The translations under genes and the position numbers were made by a program. A DNA stretch of 64,000 nucleotides, taken from assembly GCA_934476515.1 (NCBI GenBank), contig CAKSNZ010000001.1:62001-126000 (forward strand). The letters run 5' to 3'. The DNA comes from an uncultured Ruminococcus sp. GTDB taxonomy: Bacteria; Bacillota; Clostridia; Oscillospirales; Acutalibacteraceae. The first letter of the stretch is position 1, and each line of letters opens with the position of its first letter. Of the stretch, positions 1 through 9,191 are shown piece after piece. The notes beneath the pieces were generated by a model. The model was not told the DNA's origin, did no database searches, and saw only the letters and a list, made by a program, of their open reading frames with translations.

Positions 1-625
1 CTGTACCATTACCTGCACCGATACCGATTGTAGGGATAGTTAGTTTCTCTGTAATATATTCACAAAGTTCAGTTGGTGCACATTCAATAACTACTGCAAA
101 AGCACCGGCTTTCTCTACTGCTAAAGCATCTTCTACCATTTTTCTTGCACCGTCAATACTTTTACCCTGAACCTTAAAGCCACCAAAAGCATTTACACTT
201 TGAGGTGTCATACCGATATGAGCCATTACAGGAATACCTGCATTAGTAATAGCCTTGATACGGTCGCACATTTCTACGCCACCTTCAAGTTTAACTGCAT
301 TTGCTCTAGCCTCTTTCATTAGTCTACCGGCATTCATTACTGCTTGTTCAACAGAAACTTCATAAGACATAAAAGGCATATCAACAACAACCATTGCGTT
401 TTTACATGCTCTTGATACTGCACTGCCAAAGGTAATCATATCTTCCATTGTAACTGAAAGTGTATCTTCATAACCTAGCATAACATTACCTAGGCTATCA
501 CCTACCAATATACCGTTTACACAATTATCCATAATTTTTGCAGTTGAATAATCGTAAGCAGTAAGCATTGAGATTTTCTCTCCCTTTGCCTTCATCTTTG
601 CAAAAGTTGAAACATTATTTTTCAT
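1..625 (-). CDS. panB: 3-methyl-2-oxobutanoate hydroxymethyltransferase (partial, C-terminus outside window)
   Basis: PanB makes ketopantoate from 2-oxoisovalerate and methylene-tetrahydrofolate, the first committed step of pantothenate and CoA synthesis in the cytoplasm. About 208 of the usual ~270 residues are present; the rest lies beyond position 1. Reading from ATG 623-625 the protein shows [11 protein letters not shown] (residues 20-30), the metal-site segment [12 protein letters not shown] (41-52) and [14 protein letters not shown], all typical of PanB. The start overlaps the end of the upstream DUF2520 gene by 11 bases, so the two are probably translationally coupled in one pantothenate operon. 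Identification is firm; only the C-terminus is unseen. Confidence 0.95.
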   Translation of the reverse strand, partial: MKNNVSTFAKMKAKGEKISMLTAYDYSTAKIMDNCVNGILVGDSLGNVMLGYEDTLSVTMEDMITFGSAVSRACKNAMVVVDMPFMSYEVSVEQAVMNAGRLMKEARANAVKLEGGVEMCDRIKAITNAGIPVMAHIGMTPQSVNAFGGFKVQGKSIDGARKMVEDALAVEKAGAFAVVIECAPTELCEYITEKLTIPTIGIGAGNGT

Positions 626-1475
626 TTTCTGCTCCTTTCAAAAGTACCTGTAATTCACTATAATCTCGGTTTTCATTTTTTACTTTGCTAATATTTAAAA
701 TTCTTTTTGATAGCAAAGTATAAATTTCTTTTTCTTCACCACTTAAACAGTTTAAGTGCTTAGTTACTGTATTAGTGTCACATCTTTCTACCGGTCCTGT
801 TAAGCTGCTTACTACATCATTTTCCATAATATTCTTAACATTGTTAGTTACAATTGGAGTTAGTGCTTTCAGAGCGTTTTCCCTTGTAAAGCCACAATCT
901 ACTAAAGTAGAAATACAAAAATCAAGTAGTCCTACCACAAGATTACTGCCAATAGTAGCTGACAGGTGATACTTATGTTTCATAGATTTATCAATAACTT
1001 GAAAATCATTACCACACTTTTTAAGAATATCTGTAACTAACTTAACACCAAGGGCTGAGCCTTCCACAGAAAAAAAGCCATCAGCTATTTCACAATATGA
1101 CTTATACTTGTCACTAATTGCAAATAACGGATGGACTGAACATATCATTGCACCAAAATCTTCTGCATCATCAAAAGCCTCTTTAGCAGACATAACACCA
1201 CTACAATGGCAAATTAATTTTCCCTTGATTGCTTGTTTTGAAAGAGAAGAATATACATCTCTTATATTATTATCCGGAACTGTAAGAAAAAGAGCGTCAC
1301 AATTTCTAACCAAATCATTTATACTTTCAAAACAACTTGTGTTTGTAAAACTTGATGCTTTCTTTGCACTAGTGATATTTTTGCTAAAATATCCAACAAC
1401 AGATATACCCTTACTCTGAAAATATTTTCCCAAAGTAAATCCAACTTTACCTGCTCCTACAAATCCAATTTTCAT
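615..1475 (-). CDS. Rossmann-like / DUF2520 oxidoreductase, candidate ketopantoate reductase
   Basis: A 286-residue NAD(P)-binding protein. The N-terminus [19 protein letters not shown] carries the GxGxxG dinucleotide fold, and the C-terminal half resembles the DUF2520 helical domain. I chose ATG at 1475 because AGGTGA lies 4 bases upstream; a longer frame to 1505 has no better ribosome site. It overlaps panB by 11 bases. Ketopantoate reductase (PanE) is the next enzyme after PanB. From memory, an alternative reductase called PanG has been reported in Francisella and some Firmicutes; I am not certain it belongs to this family. Ketopantoate reductase is therefore a context-based inference. Confidence 0.8.
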   Translation of the reverse strand: MKIGFVGAGKVGFTLGKYFQSKGISVVGYFSKNITSAKKASSFTNTSCFESINDLVRNCDALFLTVPDNNIRDVYSSLSKQAIKGKLICHCSGVMSAKEAFDDAEDFGAMICSVHPLFAISDKYKSYCEIADGFFSVEGSALGVKLVTDILKKCGNDFQVIDKSMKHKYHLSATIGSNLVVGLLDFCISTLVDCGFTRENALKALTPIVTNNVKNIMENDVVSSLTGPVERCDTNTVTKHLNCLSGEEKEIYTLLSKRILNISKVKNENRDYSELQVLLKGAENEK

Positions 1476-1657
1476 AAAATCACCTACTTTCAAGGTGACA
1501 CCCAAAGTCCCATTCCTTACGGATATAAGCTATAAAAGGATATTAAAAAACATTGTATGTGGTACTATTTCATAAGAATACAGTCCACAAAATATAATAT
1601 AACATTCTAAAGAAAAAAAGTAAAGAAAAATATACCTTTACACTAAATAATTTTACA

Positions 1658-1697
1658 GAAAAAGGCAAAATAAAACTCCCCACAATGTGAGGAGTTT
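1658..1697 (-). terminator. Rho-independent terminator after ftsZ
   Basis: On the minus strand an 11-bp stem (1687-1697 with 1673-1683, one G-T pair, loop of 3) is followed by a T-rich run (TTTTATTTTG). It lies 15 bases past the ftsZ stop and separates ftsZ from the pantothenate genes. Confidence 0.85.
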
Positions 1698-1711
1698 AAG
1701 TTTAAAATTAA

Positions 1712-2812
1712 TTACTTATTAAAGATTGACATAATGTCATAGAAAGTATCGTCATCATCATCTTCAGCCTTTGGAGCCGGAGTAGATGCAGGTGTGCTAC
1801 TTACAGGAGCAGTAGCAGTAACCGGCTTTGCAGGAATCTTATCTTCATCCTTATCGCCGTTGAAACCTGTAGCAATAACTGTAACGCTGATTTCGTCTTC
1901 CATATTTTCATTGATAACAGCACCCCAGATGATGTTTGCATCTTCAGAAGCCTTGTTAGAAATCATTGTAGAAGCAATATCAATATCTTCAAGTGAAATA
2001 TCAGCAGAAGCAGTAACATTAATAATAACGCCCTTAGCACCGTCAATAGCTGTTTCTAGTAGTGGTGAAGAAATAGCCTGTTCAGCAGCAAGTGTAGCCT
2101 TATCCTTACCAGAAGCCTTACCGATGCCCATATGAGCATAACCTGCATTCTTCATAATAGCAGTAACATCGGCAAAGTCAAGGTTAACAAGACCCGGAAC
2201 AAGGATTAGGTCAGAGATACTCTGAACACCCTGACGAAGAACATCATCAGCAATGCTAAATGCATTCTTAAGAGTGATTGACTGGTCACTAAAGTACTTT
2301 AGTCTTTCGTTAGGTACGATAATCAGTGAGTCAACAGATGTTGCAAGTTCTTGAATACCCTGTTCAGCCTGAGCCATTCTCTTCTTACCTTCAAAAGCAA
2401 AAGGCTTAGTAACAACTGCAACAGTTAGGATGCCCATTTCTTTAGCAATCTGAGCAACCACAGGAGCAGCACCTGTACCTGTGCCACCACCCATACCGGC
2501 AGTAACAAATACCATATCTGTATCTTTAAGTAGAGCTGCAATTTCTTCCTTTGATTCTTCAGCTGACTGCTGACCGATACTTGGAAGAGAACCTGCACCC
2601 TTACCTCTTGTAATCTTTTCACCAATCTGAACTTTCTTATCAGCCTTAGAGAATTGAAGAACATGTTCATCTGTATTTATAGCAATAAATTCAACATTTT
2701 GAACTTCACTAGAAACCATTCTGTTGATAGCGTTACCGCCGCCGCCACCGACACCGATAACTTTAATAACTGGTAAATAATTCATTGGTTCATTTTCTAA
2801 CTCAAAAGCCAT
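1712..2812 (-). CDS. ftsZ: Cell division protein FtsZ
   Basis: Tubulin-like GTPase that forms the cytokinetic Z-ring. The 366-residue product has the nucleotide-binding start [15 protein letters not shown] (18-32) and the GTP signature GGGTGTG at 108-114. The GTPase and C-terminal folds end near residue 318. A short acidic/Pro-Ala linker follows, ending in [16 protein letters not shown]. The start ATG has a near-perfect AAGGAGG site. The gene stands after divIB with a 202-base AT-rich gap and no ftsA between them, although ftsA often precedes ftsZ. A strong terminator follows. The terminal peptide that normally recruits FtsA or SepF is of an acidic-aromatic type here. Confidence 0.98.
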   Translation of the reverse strand: MAFELENEPMNYLPVIKVIGVGGGGGNAINRMVSSEVQNVEFIAINTDEHVLQFSKADKKVQIGEKITRGKGAGSLPSIGQQSAEESKEEIAALLKDTDMVFVTAGMGGGTGTGAAPVVAQIAKEMGILTVAVVTKPFAFEGKKRMAQAEQGIQELATSVDSLIIVPNERLKYFSDQSITLKNAFSIADDVLRQGVQSISDLILVPGLVNLDFADVTAIMKNAGYAHMGIGKASGKDKATLAAEQAISSPLLETAIDGAKGVIINVTASADISLEDIDIASTMISNKASEDANIIWGAVINENMEDEISVTVIATGFNGDKDEDKIPAKPVTATAPVSSTPASTPAPKAEDDDDDTFYDIMSIFNK

Positions 2813-3014
2813 TTAAACTTCCTCCTTGTTTCCTATATATCTAATACATAATGCTTTAAATAGACACAATTACTATTATATAAGGTATCATAAAATACGG
2901 AAAAAATCAAGTAATTTTGTGCTTTATCTTAAATTTCAAAAAGTATAACTACATATGGTGTATATAGTAATTTTTTCGTCAATATATTACTTATTATTTT
3001 AGTAAATATTTAAC

Positions 3015-4394
3015 TTAGTTGTATAGTGTACCGTCACCATAACCTGTATCGTAACCGGTACCATAATCAGTTACGGTGTCTGTACCATAATTCACACTGT
3101 TATCAGTACCATAGTTTGTGCCGTAATCTGCTCCATAATCGGTACTGTTACCTGTACCGTAATCAGTTACACCACCACTTGTATCTGTACTGTAGCCGTT
3201 TGAATCAACATAAGAATTTGCATCTGTAGCATCGGTTGTTGGTTCTGTTGTAGTTGTTTTTGTGTCATCAGACTTATCAGCTTTTGCTACAACAGAGTCC
3301 TCATTAAAGTAACTTCTCTTTGTATCATAACAAGAGCTTACGTCTAAAGTACCCTCAATAATACCTTGATTTTTAGGGTCTAATTTTTCTGTAATAATAG
3401 CCTTTGCTGTTTTGATTTTATAATTAATATTTTCAGGCAAACCAAGTTTTACAAGAATTCTATTATCATAAGTAAATGTTAGGTTTGCACTTTTAGATAC
3501 ATTTATTTCTGTTATATCTTCAAGTTTATTGTTATTTAGTGAAGTGACAATTTCTGTAAGTGACTGTCCTACTGCTTTGTTGCTATATTCAACATAGTCA
3601 CCGGGAGTATTGGACTTAAGTTTTGCACCTTTTAGAATTGGCAGACCCTTTACCTTTTTGTTGGAATTATCAAGAATTCTACCTTCTTTAGAAACTGTAC
3701 AATATTCATTTCCGTACTTAACAATGTAACTTGCTTCACCCTCTGTAACATCAATTACGATTCTGTCAGGTAAGCCAAAGGAAACATCAACTTTTTGCAC
3801 ATACGGAAATGTATTTTTAATATTTTCTTCTGCCCATTTCTTGTTGGCTAAGAAAATATTTTCACCTTCCTTTATACCACAAGCAGAAACAAGTTGTTCC
3901 TTAGAATACCTTGTATCTCCTTCAATTTCAAAATTTGCTGTTTTAAAAAATACTGTTAAAGAAAGTGTAATTCCGGCTACAACTACAACAGCAACTAAAG
4001 CTGAATATGTAATTATCATTCTCCATCTGCGACTTTTCTTAGTATTTACACTTTTAGCAGGATTTTTTCTTCTTCTCATTCTGCGAATATCGTTTTTATC
4101 AAGATATTTATTGTCATCATAAGCTGACTGGTCAACAATATTCTCACCTAAAAAGTCATTACTTCCGGAATATCTGTCTTTTCTGGTATTTCTCTTTGTT
4201 GTATCAATTTTTCTTACATCTTTACGAGGTGTAATTACATCTTCTTTTAACTTTTTCTTTCTCTTTTTATTGGCTCTTTTAATTGCTTGATCTCTACGCT
4301 TTTGCTCAGCTTTTCTTTCTTTTTCTCTTCTTTTCTTTTCTTCTTTTATTTTTTTCTTTCTGCTCTTTTCAATGTTCTTTTTTGCATCAGCCAA
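3015..4394 (-). CDS. divIB: Cell division protein FtsQ/DivIB with long Gly/Tyr/Thr/Asp-rich tail
   Basis: A 459-residue bitopic membrane protein of the divisome. Residues 1-70 are very rich in Lys/Arg (cytoplasmic), 124-150 form one membrane segment, 152-220 a POTRA domain (FEIEGDTRYSKEQLV...), and about 225-355 the FtsQ/DivIB domain. From about 376 it becomes a low-complexity tail: first Thr/Asp-rich, then from 410 to 459 repeated YGT/DYG units, predicted outside the cell. The start is TTG at 4392-4394, supported by GAGGTG six bases upstream. It follows murA with an 18-base gap. DivIB normally acts with FtsL and DivIC; the tail is not part of the family core. Confidence 0.9.
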   Translation of the reverse strand: MADAKKNIEKSRKKKIKEEKKRREKERKAEQKRRDQAIKRANKKRKKKLKEDVITPRKDVRKIDTTKRNTRKDRYSGSNDFLGENIVDQSAYDDNKYLDKNDIRRMRRRKNPAKSVNTKKSRRWRMIITYSALVAVVVVAGITLSLTVFFKTANFEIEGDTRYSKEQLVSACGIKEGENIFLANKKWAEENIKNTFPYVQKVDVSFGLPDRIVIDVTEGEASYIVKYGNEYCTVSKEGRILDNSNKKVKGLPILKGAKLKSNTPGDYVEYSNKAVGQSLTEIVTSLNNNKLEDITEINVSKSANLTFTYDNRILVKLGLPENINYKIKTAKAIITEKLDPKNQGIIEGTLDVSSCYDTKRSYFNEDSVVAKADKSDDTKTTTTEPTTDATDANSYVDSNGYSTDTSGGVTDYGTGNSTDYGADYGTNYGTDNSVNYGTDTVTDYGTGYDTGYGDGTLYN

Positions 4395-4412
4395 TTTTCA
4401 CACCTCTTTCCT

Positions 4413-5666
4413 CTATACTTTCCTTATATTTGCTCCTAAACTTGACAGTACAACCTCTAGGTCTTCATATCCTCTTTCAAGGTACTTAATTCCTTCAATT
4501 TCGGTTCTACCCTCTGCTTTTAAAGAAGCAACAACCAAAGCAGCAGCACCCCTTAATTCCTTTGCCACTACCTTAGCACCAAATAATCTATCTACACCTT
4601 CAACAACTGCAACCTTGTTGGCTACCTTTATATTAGCACCCAGTCGTGTTAAGTCCTCAACATGACGGTATCTGCTTTCAAAAATATTTTCAACAAATAC
4701 AGTTGTACCCTTAGCAACTGTTGCAACAGACATCATAACTGCTTGTGCATCAGTAGGAAAACCGGGATAAGGCATTGTCCTTACAGATTTAAAGGGCTTT
4801 AGTCTGTTTGGACTATCTATCTTAAGTTTACTGTTTCTCACCTTTATATTGCAACCGGCCTCCTCAAACAGAGGAATAACTCCGTCAAGGTGGCTACTGA
4901 TAATACCGTTAAGTATTAACTCACCACCGGTAACTGCCGAAGCAGCCATCAAGGTTGAAGCAACAATTCTGTCCGGAATAATAGTATGGACTGTTGGAGT
5001 TAAATTATCAACACCATAAATATAAATTGTGCTTTCGCCTGCACCATATATTTCAGCACCACACTTAACAAGATAATCACACAAATCAACAATCTCCGGT
5101 TCTCTGGCAGCGTTACTGATTATTGTAGTACCTTTTGCCAAAACGGCAGAAAGGATAATATTTTCAGTAGCACCTACACTAGGGAACGGCAAAGCAATTT
5201 TTGCTCCATGTAATTTATCTTTTACTCTACAAGTGATAAGTCCATATCTTTCATCAATAATAACACCCATTTTCCTAAGTGCAGAAAGGTGCAAGTCAAT
5301 TGGTCTTGGACCTAATTCACATCCACCGGGGAAGTACAACTTTGCCTTTCCTTTTCTTGCGATTATTGCACCTAAAAATACAATAGATGAACGCATTTCA
5401 TTCATCAAATTCTCAGGTATATCACACCTATTCATATCTTTGCTATCAACAATAAGTGTGTGGTCGCTGAGTTTTGCACTACAACCAAGATACCGTAAAA
5501 TCTGTATTGATGCATTAATATCACTGATAATAGGACAACAATGAATTACACTTTCACCACTGCACAAGAGAGTTGCCGAGATAATAGGCAAAGCACTGTT
5601 CTTAGCACCTTGCAAATCAACTTCACCTTGCAACCGTCTGTTACCATCAACTATAAACTTAGCCAA
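4413..5666 (-). CDS. murA: UDP-N-acetylglucosamine 1-carboxyvinyltransferase
   Basis: Cytoplasmic enzyme adding enolpyruvate from PEP to UDP-GlcNAc, the first committed step of peptidoglycan synthesis. The 417-residue protein has the EPSP-synthase-like fold signatures GAKNSALP (20-27, with the substrate Lys-Asn pair) and PGGCELGPRPIDLH, in which Cys116 is the reactive cysteine targeted by fosfomycin. Length is typical. The start is TTG at 5664-5666 with GGGTG upstream; the frame has no better ATG. It lies between murG and divIB in the same orientation. Confidence 0.96.
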   Translation of the reverse strand: MAKFIVDGNRRLQGEVDLQGAKNSALPIISATLLCSGESVIHCCPIISDINASIQILRYLGCSAKLSDHTLIVDSKDMNRCDIPENLMNEMRSSIVFLGAIIARKGKAKLYFPGGCELGPRPIDLHLSALRKMGVIIDERYGLITCRVKDKLHGAKIALPFPSVGATENIILSAVLAKGTTIISNAAREPEIVDLCDYLVKCGAEIYGAGESTIYIYGVDNLTPTVHTIIPDRIVASTLMAASAVTGGELILNGIISSHLDGVIPLFEEAGCNIKVRNSKLKIDSPNRLKPFKSVRTMPYPGFPTDAQAVMMSVATVAKGTTVFVENIFESRYRHVEDLTRLGANIKVANKVAVVEGVDRLFGAKVVAKELRGAAALVVASLKAEGRTEIEGIKYLERGYEDLEVVLSSLGANIRKV

Positions 5667-5733
5667 TTACAACACCCTTTATAAAATACTGAAACTATTT
5701 CTACATATTTTATGTTGGTGTTTCAAAAATGTG

Positions 5734-6849
5734 TTAGCCTAGAATACCTTTAATAACGCTAAAGATTCTTTCATTAGCATCAACAATAGCCATCTTTCTG
5801 GCATTCTTGCTATATTCTTCAAGAGTAACACTACTCTCAAGTAGCTTATCAACTTTTTCAATTAGAAGTTCAGGAGTTAAATCCTTTTCTTCAATAATTT
5901 CAGCAGCCTTTTTGTTTACCATAGCCATTGCGTTGTGATACTGATGATTTTCAGCAACATTTGGAGATGGAATCAGTACTGCCGGTTTGCCCTGTGCTTG
6001 GATTTCTGAAAGTGTAATTGCACCGGCTCTTGATACAACCACATCACAAGCGGCAAGACAAGTTGCCATATTGTTAATATATTCTCTAATATCAAGGTTA
6101 GGACACTTTGAAATGTCTGTACCTTTCTCTTTAACTAAATCAGGGAACCACTTACCGTATTGACCATACGCATGGATATGCTGATACTTGCCGTCTTTAC
6201 CACTTCTTGCGATTAGGTCAGCTAGGTTTTCGTTAATCTTTCTTGCACCTAAAGAACCACCAAAAGATAGAACAACAGGTCTTTCGTCAAGGCCAAGTTC
6301 TGCTCTGGCACTTTCTCTGTTAGCAGAAAGAATCTCTTGTCTTACAGGGTTACCTGTAATAACATAATCTAGGTTAGGGTCAAGGTGTTTCTTTGCATCA
6401 GGAATGGCTAACATAACTTTCTTAGCTAACTTAGAAAGCATCTTTGTAGTAACACCCGGATAAGCGTTTTGTTCGTGAATAATAATCGGAACGCCCATCT
6501 TTGCTGCTGTACGAAGTACAGGACCACTAACATAACCACCTGTACCAACAGCTAAATCCGGTTTAAATTCTTTAATAATCTTCTTTGACTCAGCAGAGGC
6601 TGTAAACATTCTCTTTACTGTTTTAACATTGTGACCGATAGCCTTAATATTAAAACTTCTCTTAAAGCCACTAATAACAATCTGCTTAAAATCAAAACCT
6701 GCTTGTGGAACAAGTCTTTCTTCCATGCCACCCTTGTTACCAACAAAAAGGATTTCTGCCTCAGGCATTTGTTTCTTTACATACCCGGCAATAGCAAGTG
6801 CTGGGTTAATATGACCGGCTGTACCACCACCGGCAAATAAAATTCTCAT
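5734..6849 (-). CDS. murG: UDP-GlcNAc:lipid I N-acetylglucosaminyltransferase MurG
   Basis: GT28-family enzyme that converts lipid I to lipid II on the inner face of the membrane. 371 residues. The N-terminal glycine motif GGGTAGHINP (7-16) binds lipid I. The C-terminal half carries SFGGSLGARKIN (195-206) and VSRAGAITLSEI (272-283) for UDP-GlcNAc. The ATG has AGGTG 6 bases upstream and lies 13 bases after ftsW, consistent with co-transcription. Confidence 0.97.
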   Translation of the reverse strand: MRILFAGGGTAGHINPALAIAGYVKKQMPEAEILFVGNKGGMEERLVPQAGFDFKQIVISGFKRSFNIKAIGHNVKTVKRMFTASAESKKIIKEFKPDLAVGTGGYVSGPVLRTAAKMGVPIIIHEQNAYPGVTTKMLSKLAKKVMLAIPDAKKHLDPNLDYVITGNPVRQEILSANRESARAELGLDERPVVLSFGGSLGARKINENLADLIARSGKDGKYQHIHAYGQYGKWFPDLVKEKGTDISKCPNLDIREYINNMATCLAACDVVVSRAGAITLSEIQAQGKPAVLIPSPNVAENHQYHNAMAMVNKKAAEIIEEKDLTPELLIEKVDKLLESSVTLEEYSKNARKMAIVDANERIFSVIKGILG

Positions 6850-6862
6850 ATTTTACACCTCA

Positions 6863-8086
6863 TTATGCTTTTTCAATATTAGAGTGTCTTGAAATCGAAA
6901 GTATTACACCCATCTGTGCCATTAATACAACCAACGAACTACCACCATAAGAGAAGAATGGTAAGCTGATACCTGTATTAGGCAACCAGTCTGTAATAAC
7001 AAAAATATTTAGAATAACTTGAATACCAATCTGTGAAATCAAACCAATACCAAGTAGTTTACCGAATCTGTCCGGTGCTTTCAGTGCAATCTTTACACCT
7101 CTATATACAAGTGCTGCAAAGATAATTAAGATTACTATTGCACCTACTAAGCCAAGTTCTTCACATACAACTGCAAAGATAAAGTCGTTCTGTGGTTCAG
7201 GCAGATAACCATACTTTTGTCTTGAGTTACCAAGACCTAAACCGAAAAGACCACCTGAGCCTATTGCATAAAGACTGTTTCTGGTCTGCCAAGTTGTTTG
7301 CCACATTTTCTCTGTTGTATATTCAAGAGCCTGACCCCAACCTTCCATTCTTGTCATAGCATAAGAAAGAAGACCGGTTACCCATGCAATCAAGAAAGCA
7401 ACAACAACTGCCACACCGGCAACAGCAAGCCACTTTGTGTTGATACCGGCTAAATAAAGCATTACAACAGTAAGCAATAGAATAATTACAATACCGGAAT
7501 AGTGAGGTTCAAGCACAAGTAAAACTGCTGTACTGACAAATACTGCAAGTGCAGGAACAACGCCATACTTAATTGTACTCATTTTGTCATAATAAAGACT
7601 TCCCCAATGTGCCAAGAAAAGCACTATTGCAAACTTAGAAAATTCCGAAGCCTGAATACCATAACCACCAACACCAATCCATCTATGAACATTGTTTACA
7701 GGTGGCAACATAAGCACCAATATCAGTGCCAAATAGGAAAGCCCTAAGAACACATAACACAAGTGATGCAAACTGTGGTAATCAATATAGGAAATACCTA
7801 TCATAAGGACAAAACCTATAACTGCAAATATTAACTGCCTTTTCAAGAAGAAGAAACTATCCCCTTGATTATAATATGCAACTGCATAAGATGCTGAAAA
7901 CATCATTATAAGACCGGTTACAAGAAGTATTAATAGAATAATCAAAAAAGGTAAATCAATACCCATACCAATAGAGAAAGAAATTCTCTTTCTCTTTTTT
8001 GGAGGAGCATTTTTTCTTCTAGTTCTAGTACGGCTCTCATTTCTTTGCCTTTCATTAGACATTCTCTTTAAAGTTTCTGATGACAT
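6863..8086 (-). CDS. ftsW: SEDS-family peptidoglycan polymerase FtsW
   Basis: Multispanning SEDS protein that polymerises lipid II at the septum together with a class B PBP. 407 residues: a Lys/Arg-rich cytoplasmic N-terminus (1-35), then about ten hydrophobic segments. Family signatures include SEFSKFAIVLFLAHW and the C-terminal PNTGISLPFFSYGGSSL (about 369-385). The start ATG is preceded by AGGAGGAG. SpoVE and RodA are paralogues, but position between mraY and murG in the division cluster favours FtsW. Confidence 0.93.
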   Translation of the reverse strand: MSSETLKRMSNERQRNESRTRTRRKNAPPKKRKRISFSIGMGIDLPFLIILLILLVTGLIMMFSASYAVAYYNQGDSFFFLKRQLIFAVIGFVLMIGISYIDYHSLHHLCYVFLGLSYLALILVLMLPPVNNVHRWIGVGGYGIQASEFSKFAIVLFLAHWGSLYYDKMSTIKYGVVPALAVFVSTAVLLVLEPHYSGIVIILLLTVVMLYLAGINTKWLAVAGVAVVVAFLIAWVTGLLSYAMTRMEGWGQALEYTTEKMWQTTWQTRNSLYAIGSGGLFGLGLGNSRQKYGYLPEPQNDFIFAVVCEELGLVGAIVILIIFAALVYRGVKIALKAPDRFGKLLGIGLISQIGIQVILNIFVITDWLPNTGISLPFFSYGGSSLVVLMAQMGVILSISRHSNIEKA

Positions 8087-8119
8087 TAAATTCTCCTCCT
8101 CCCTATATTATATGAATAA

Positions 8120-9151
8120 TCAAAGTCCTAAAATTACCAGTGCAGTAACAATACCACATATAACGATTGTAAAACCACTAAATACTACAACAATCTTTGT
8201 TTCACTCCAACCACACTTTTCAAAGTGATGATGGATAGGACTCATCTTGAATAATCTTTTACCATGTGTAATTTTGAAGTATGTTACCTGAAGGATAACA
8301 GATAGCATTTCAAGTAGATAAGTTAGTGCCATTGGAATTAGGATAACCGGCATATTCATTGAATAAGCCAATGCACAAACAATGCCACCTAAGAACAGTG
8401 AACCTGTATCGCCCATAAACACCTTAGCAGGGTTAAAGTTCCATAGTAAGAAACCTAAGCAACCACCGGCTACACCTGCTGATAAAACACCTGTTGCAGG
8501 AGAAGTCATAACACTTGAGATAATCATATAGAACACTGCAACAAAAAATGTTTCTGAACCAACAAGGCCATCAATACCGTCAGCTAGGTTAACTGCATTA
8601 ACAACACCAACAATAACAATTACGCTTATAATGTGATAGATAATTGCAAAATTGCCCATATGAACAATACCGGCAAAAGGAATATATGTTGTATCGCCAT
8701 AACCAAAGAAAGCGTTGATTACAACGAATGCAATAGCAATAGCAAACTGAAAAACAAGTTTCTGCTTAGCTGTTAAACCAAGGTTTCTCTTTTTAACAAC
8801 CTTAATATAGTCATCAAGAAAACCAACTGCACCGTAAAGTACAGCCATACCTAGGCTAACAAACACCATTAGAACCTCTTTGTTATATGAATAACCTGTT
8901 GGTTCATAAATATCACCGAAAATTGATAAACAAGGAATTGCAATTACTGTTGCAACAACAATACCGATGATAAACATAATACCACCCATTGTTGGAGTAC
9001 CTTGCTTTTTCTTATGCCAAGATGGTCCAATATCAAGAATTGTCTGACCATACTTTAATTTGTGTAAAATCGGAATCAAAAATCTTCCTATTACTGCTGA
9101 AAGAACGAATGCAACAACTGCACCTACTAATTCCCATAATCCTACTGTCAT
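8120..9151 (-). CDS. mraY: Phospho-N-acetylmuramoyl-pentapeptide transferase MraY
   Basis: Integral membrane enzyme that transfers phospho-MurNAc-pentapeptide to undecaprenyl phosphate to make lipid I. 343 residues with about ten hydrophobic segments. Visible catalytic motifs are FLDDYIK (Asp113/Asp114), NLADGIDGL (188-196), FMGDTGSLFLGG and the SPIHHHFE loop near residue 304. The ATG has GGTGTTAG upstream. It lies 40 bases after the PBP gene; in many genomes murE/murF stand here but they are absent from this window. Confidence 0.97.
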   Translation of the reverse strand: MTVGLWELVGAVVAFVLSAVIGRFLIPILHKLKYGQTILDIGPSWHKKKQGTPTMGGIMFIIGIVVATVIAIPCLSIFGDIYEPTGYSYNKEVLMVFVSLGMAVLYGAVGFLDDYIKVVKKRNLGLTAKQKLVFQFAIAIAFVVINAFFGYGDTTYIPFAGIVHMGNFAIIYHIISVIVIVGVVNAVNLADGIDGLVGSETFFVAVFYMIISSVMTSPATGVLSAGVAGGCLGFLLWNFNPAKVFMGDTGSLFLGGIVCALAYSMNMPVILIPMALTYLLEMLSVILQVTYFKITHGKRLFKMSPIHHHFEKCGWSETKIVVVFSGFTIVICGIVTALVILGL

Positions 9152-9191
9152 TCTAACACCTCATTTTAACATCTTTTATATAAAAAATTTA

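Noticed and set aside
3015..3230. Short tandem repeats that could suggest a CRISPR-like array
   Set aside because: They are in-frame codons of the DivIB tail, irregular in spacing, and without unique spacers.
4283..4489. Plus-strand frames opposite divIB and murA
   Set aside because: They are mirrors of Lys-rich coding sequence (Phe/Leu runs) with no ribosome site.
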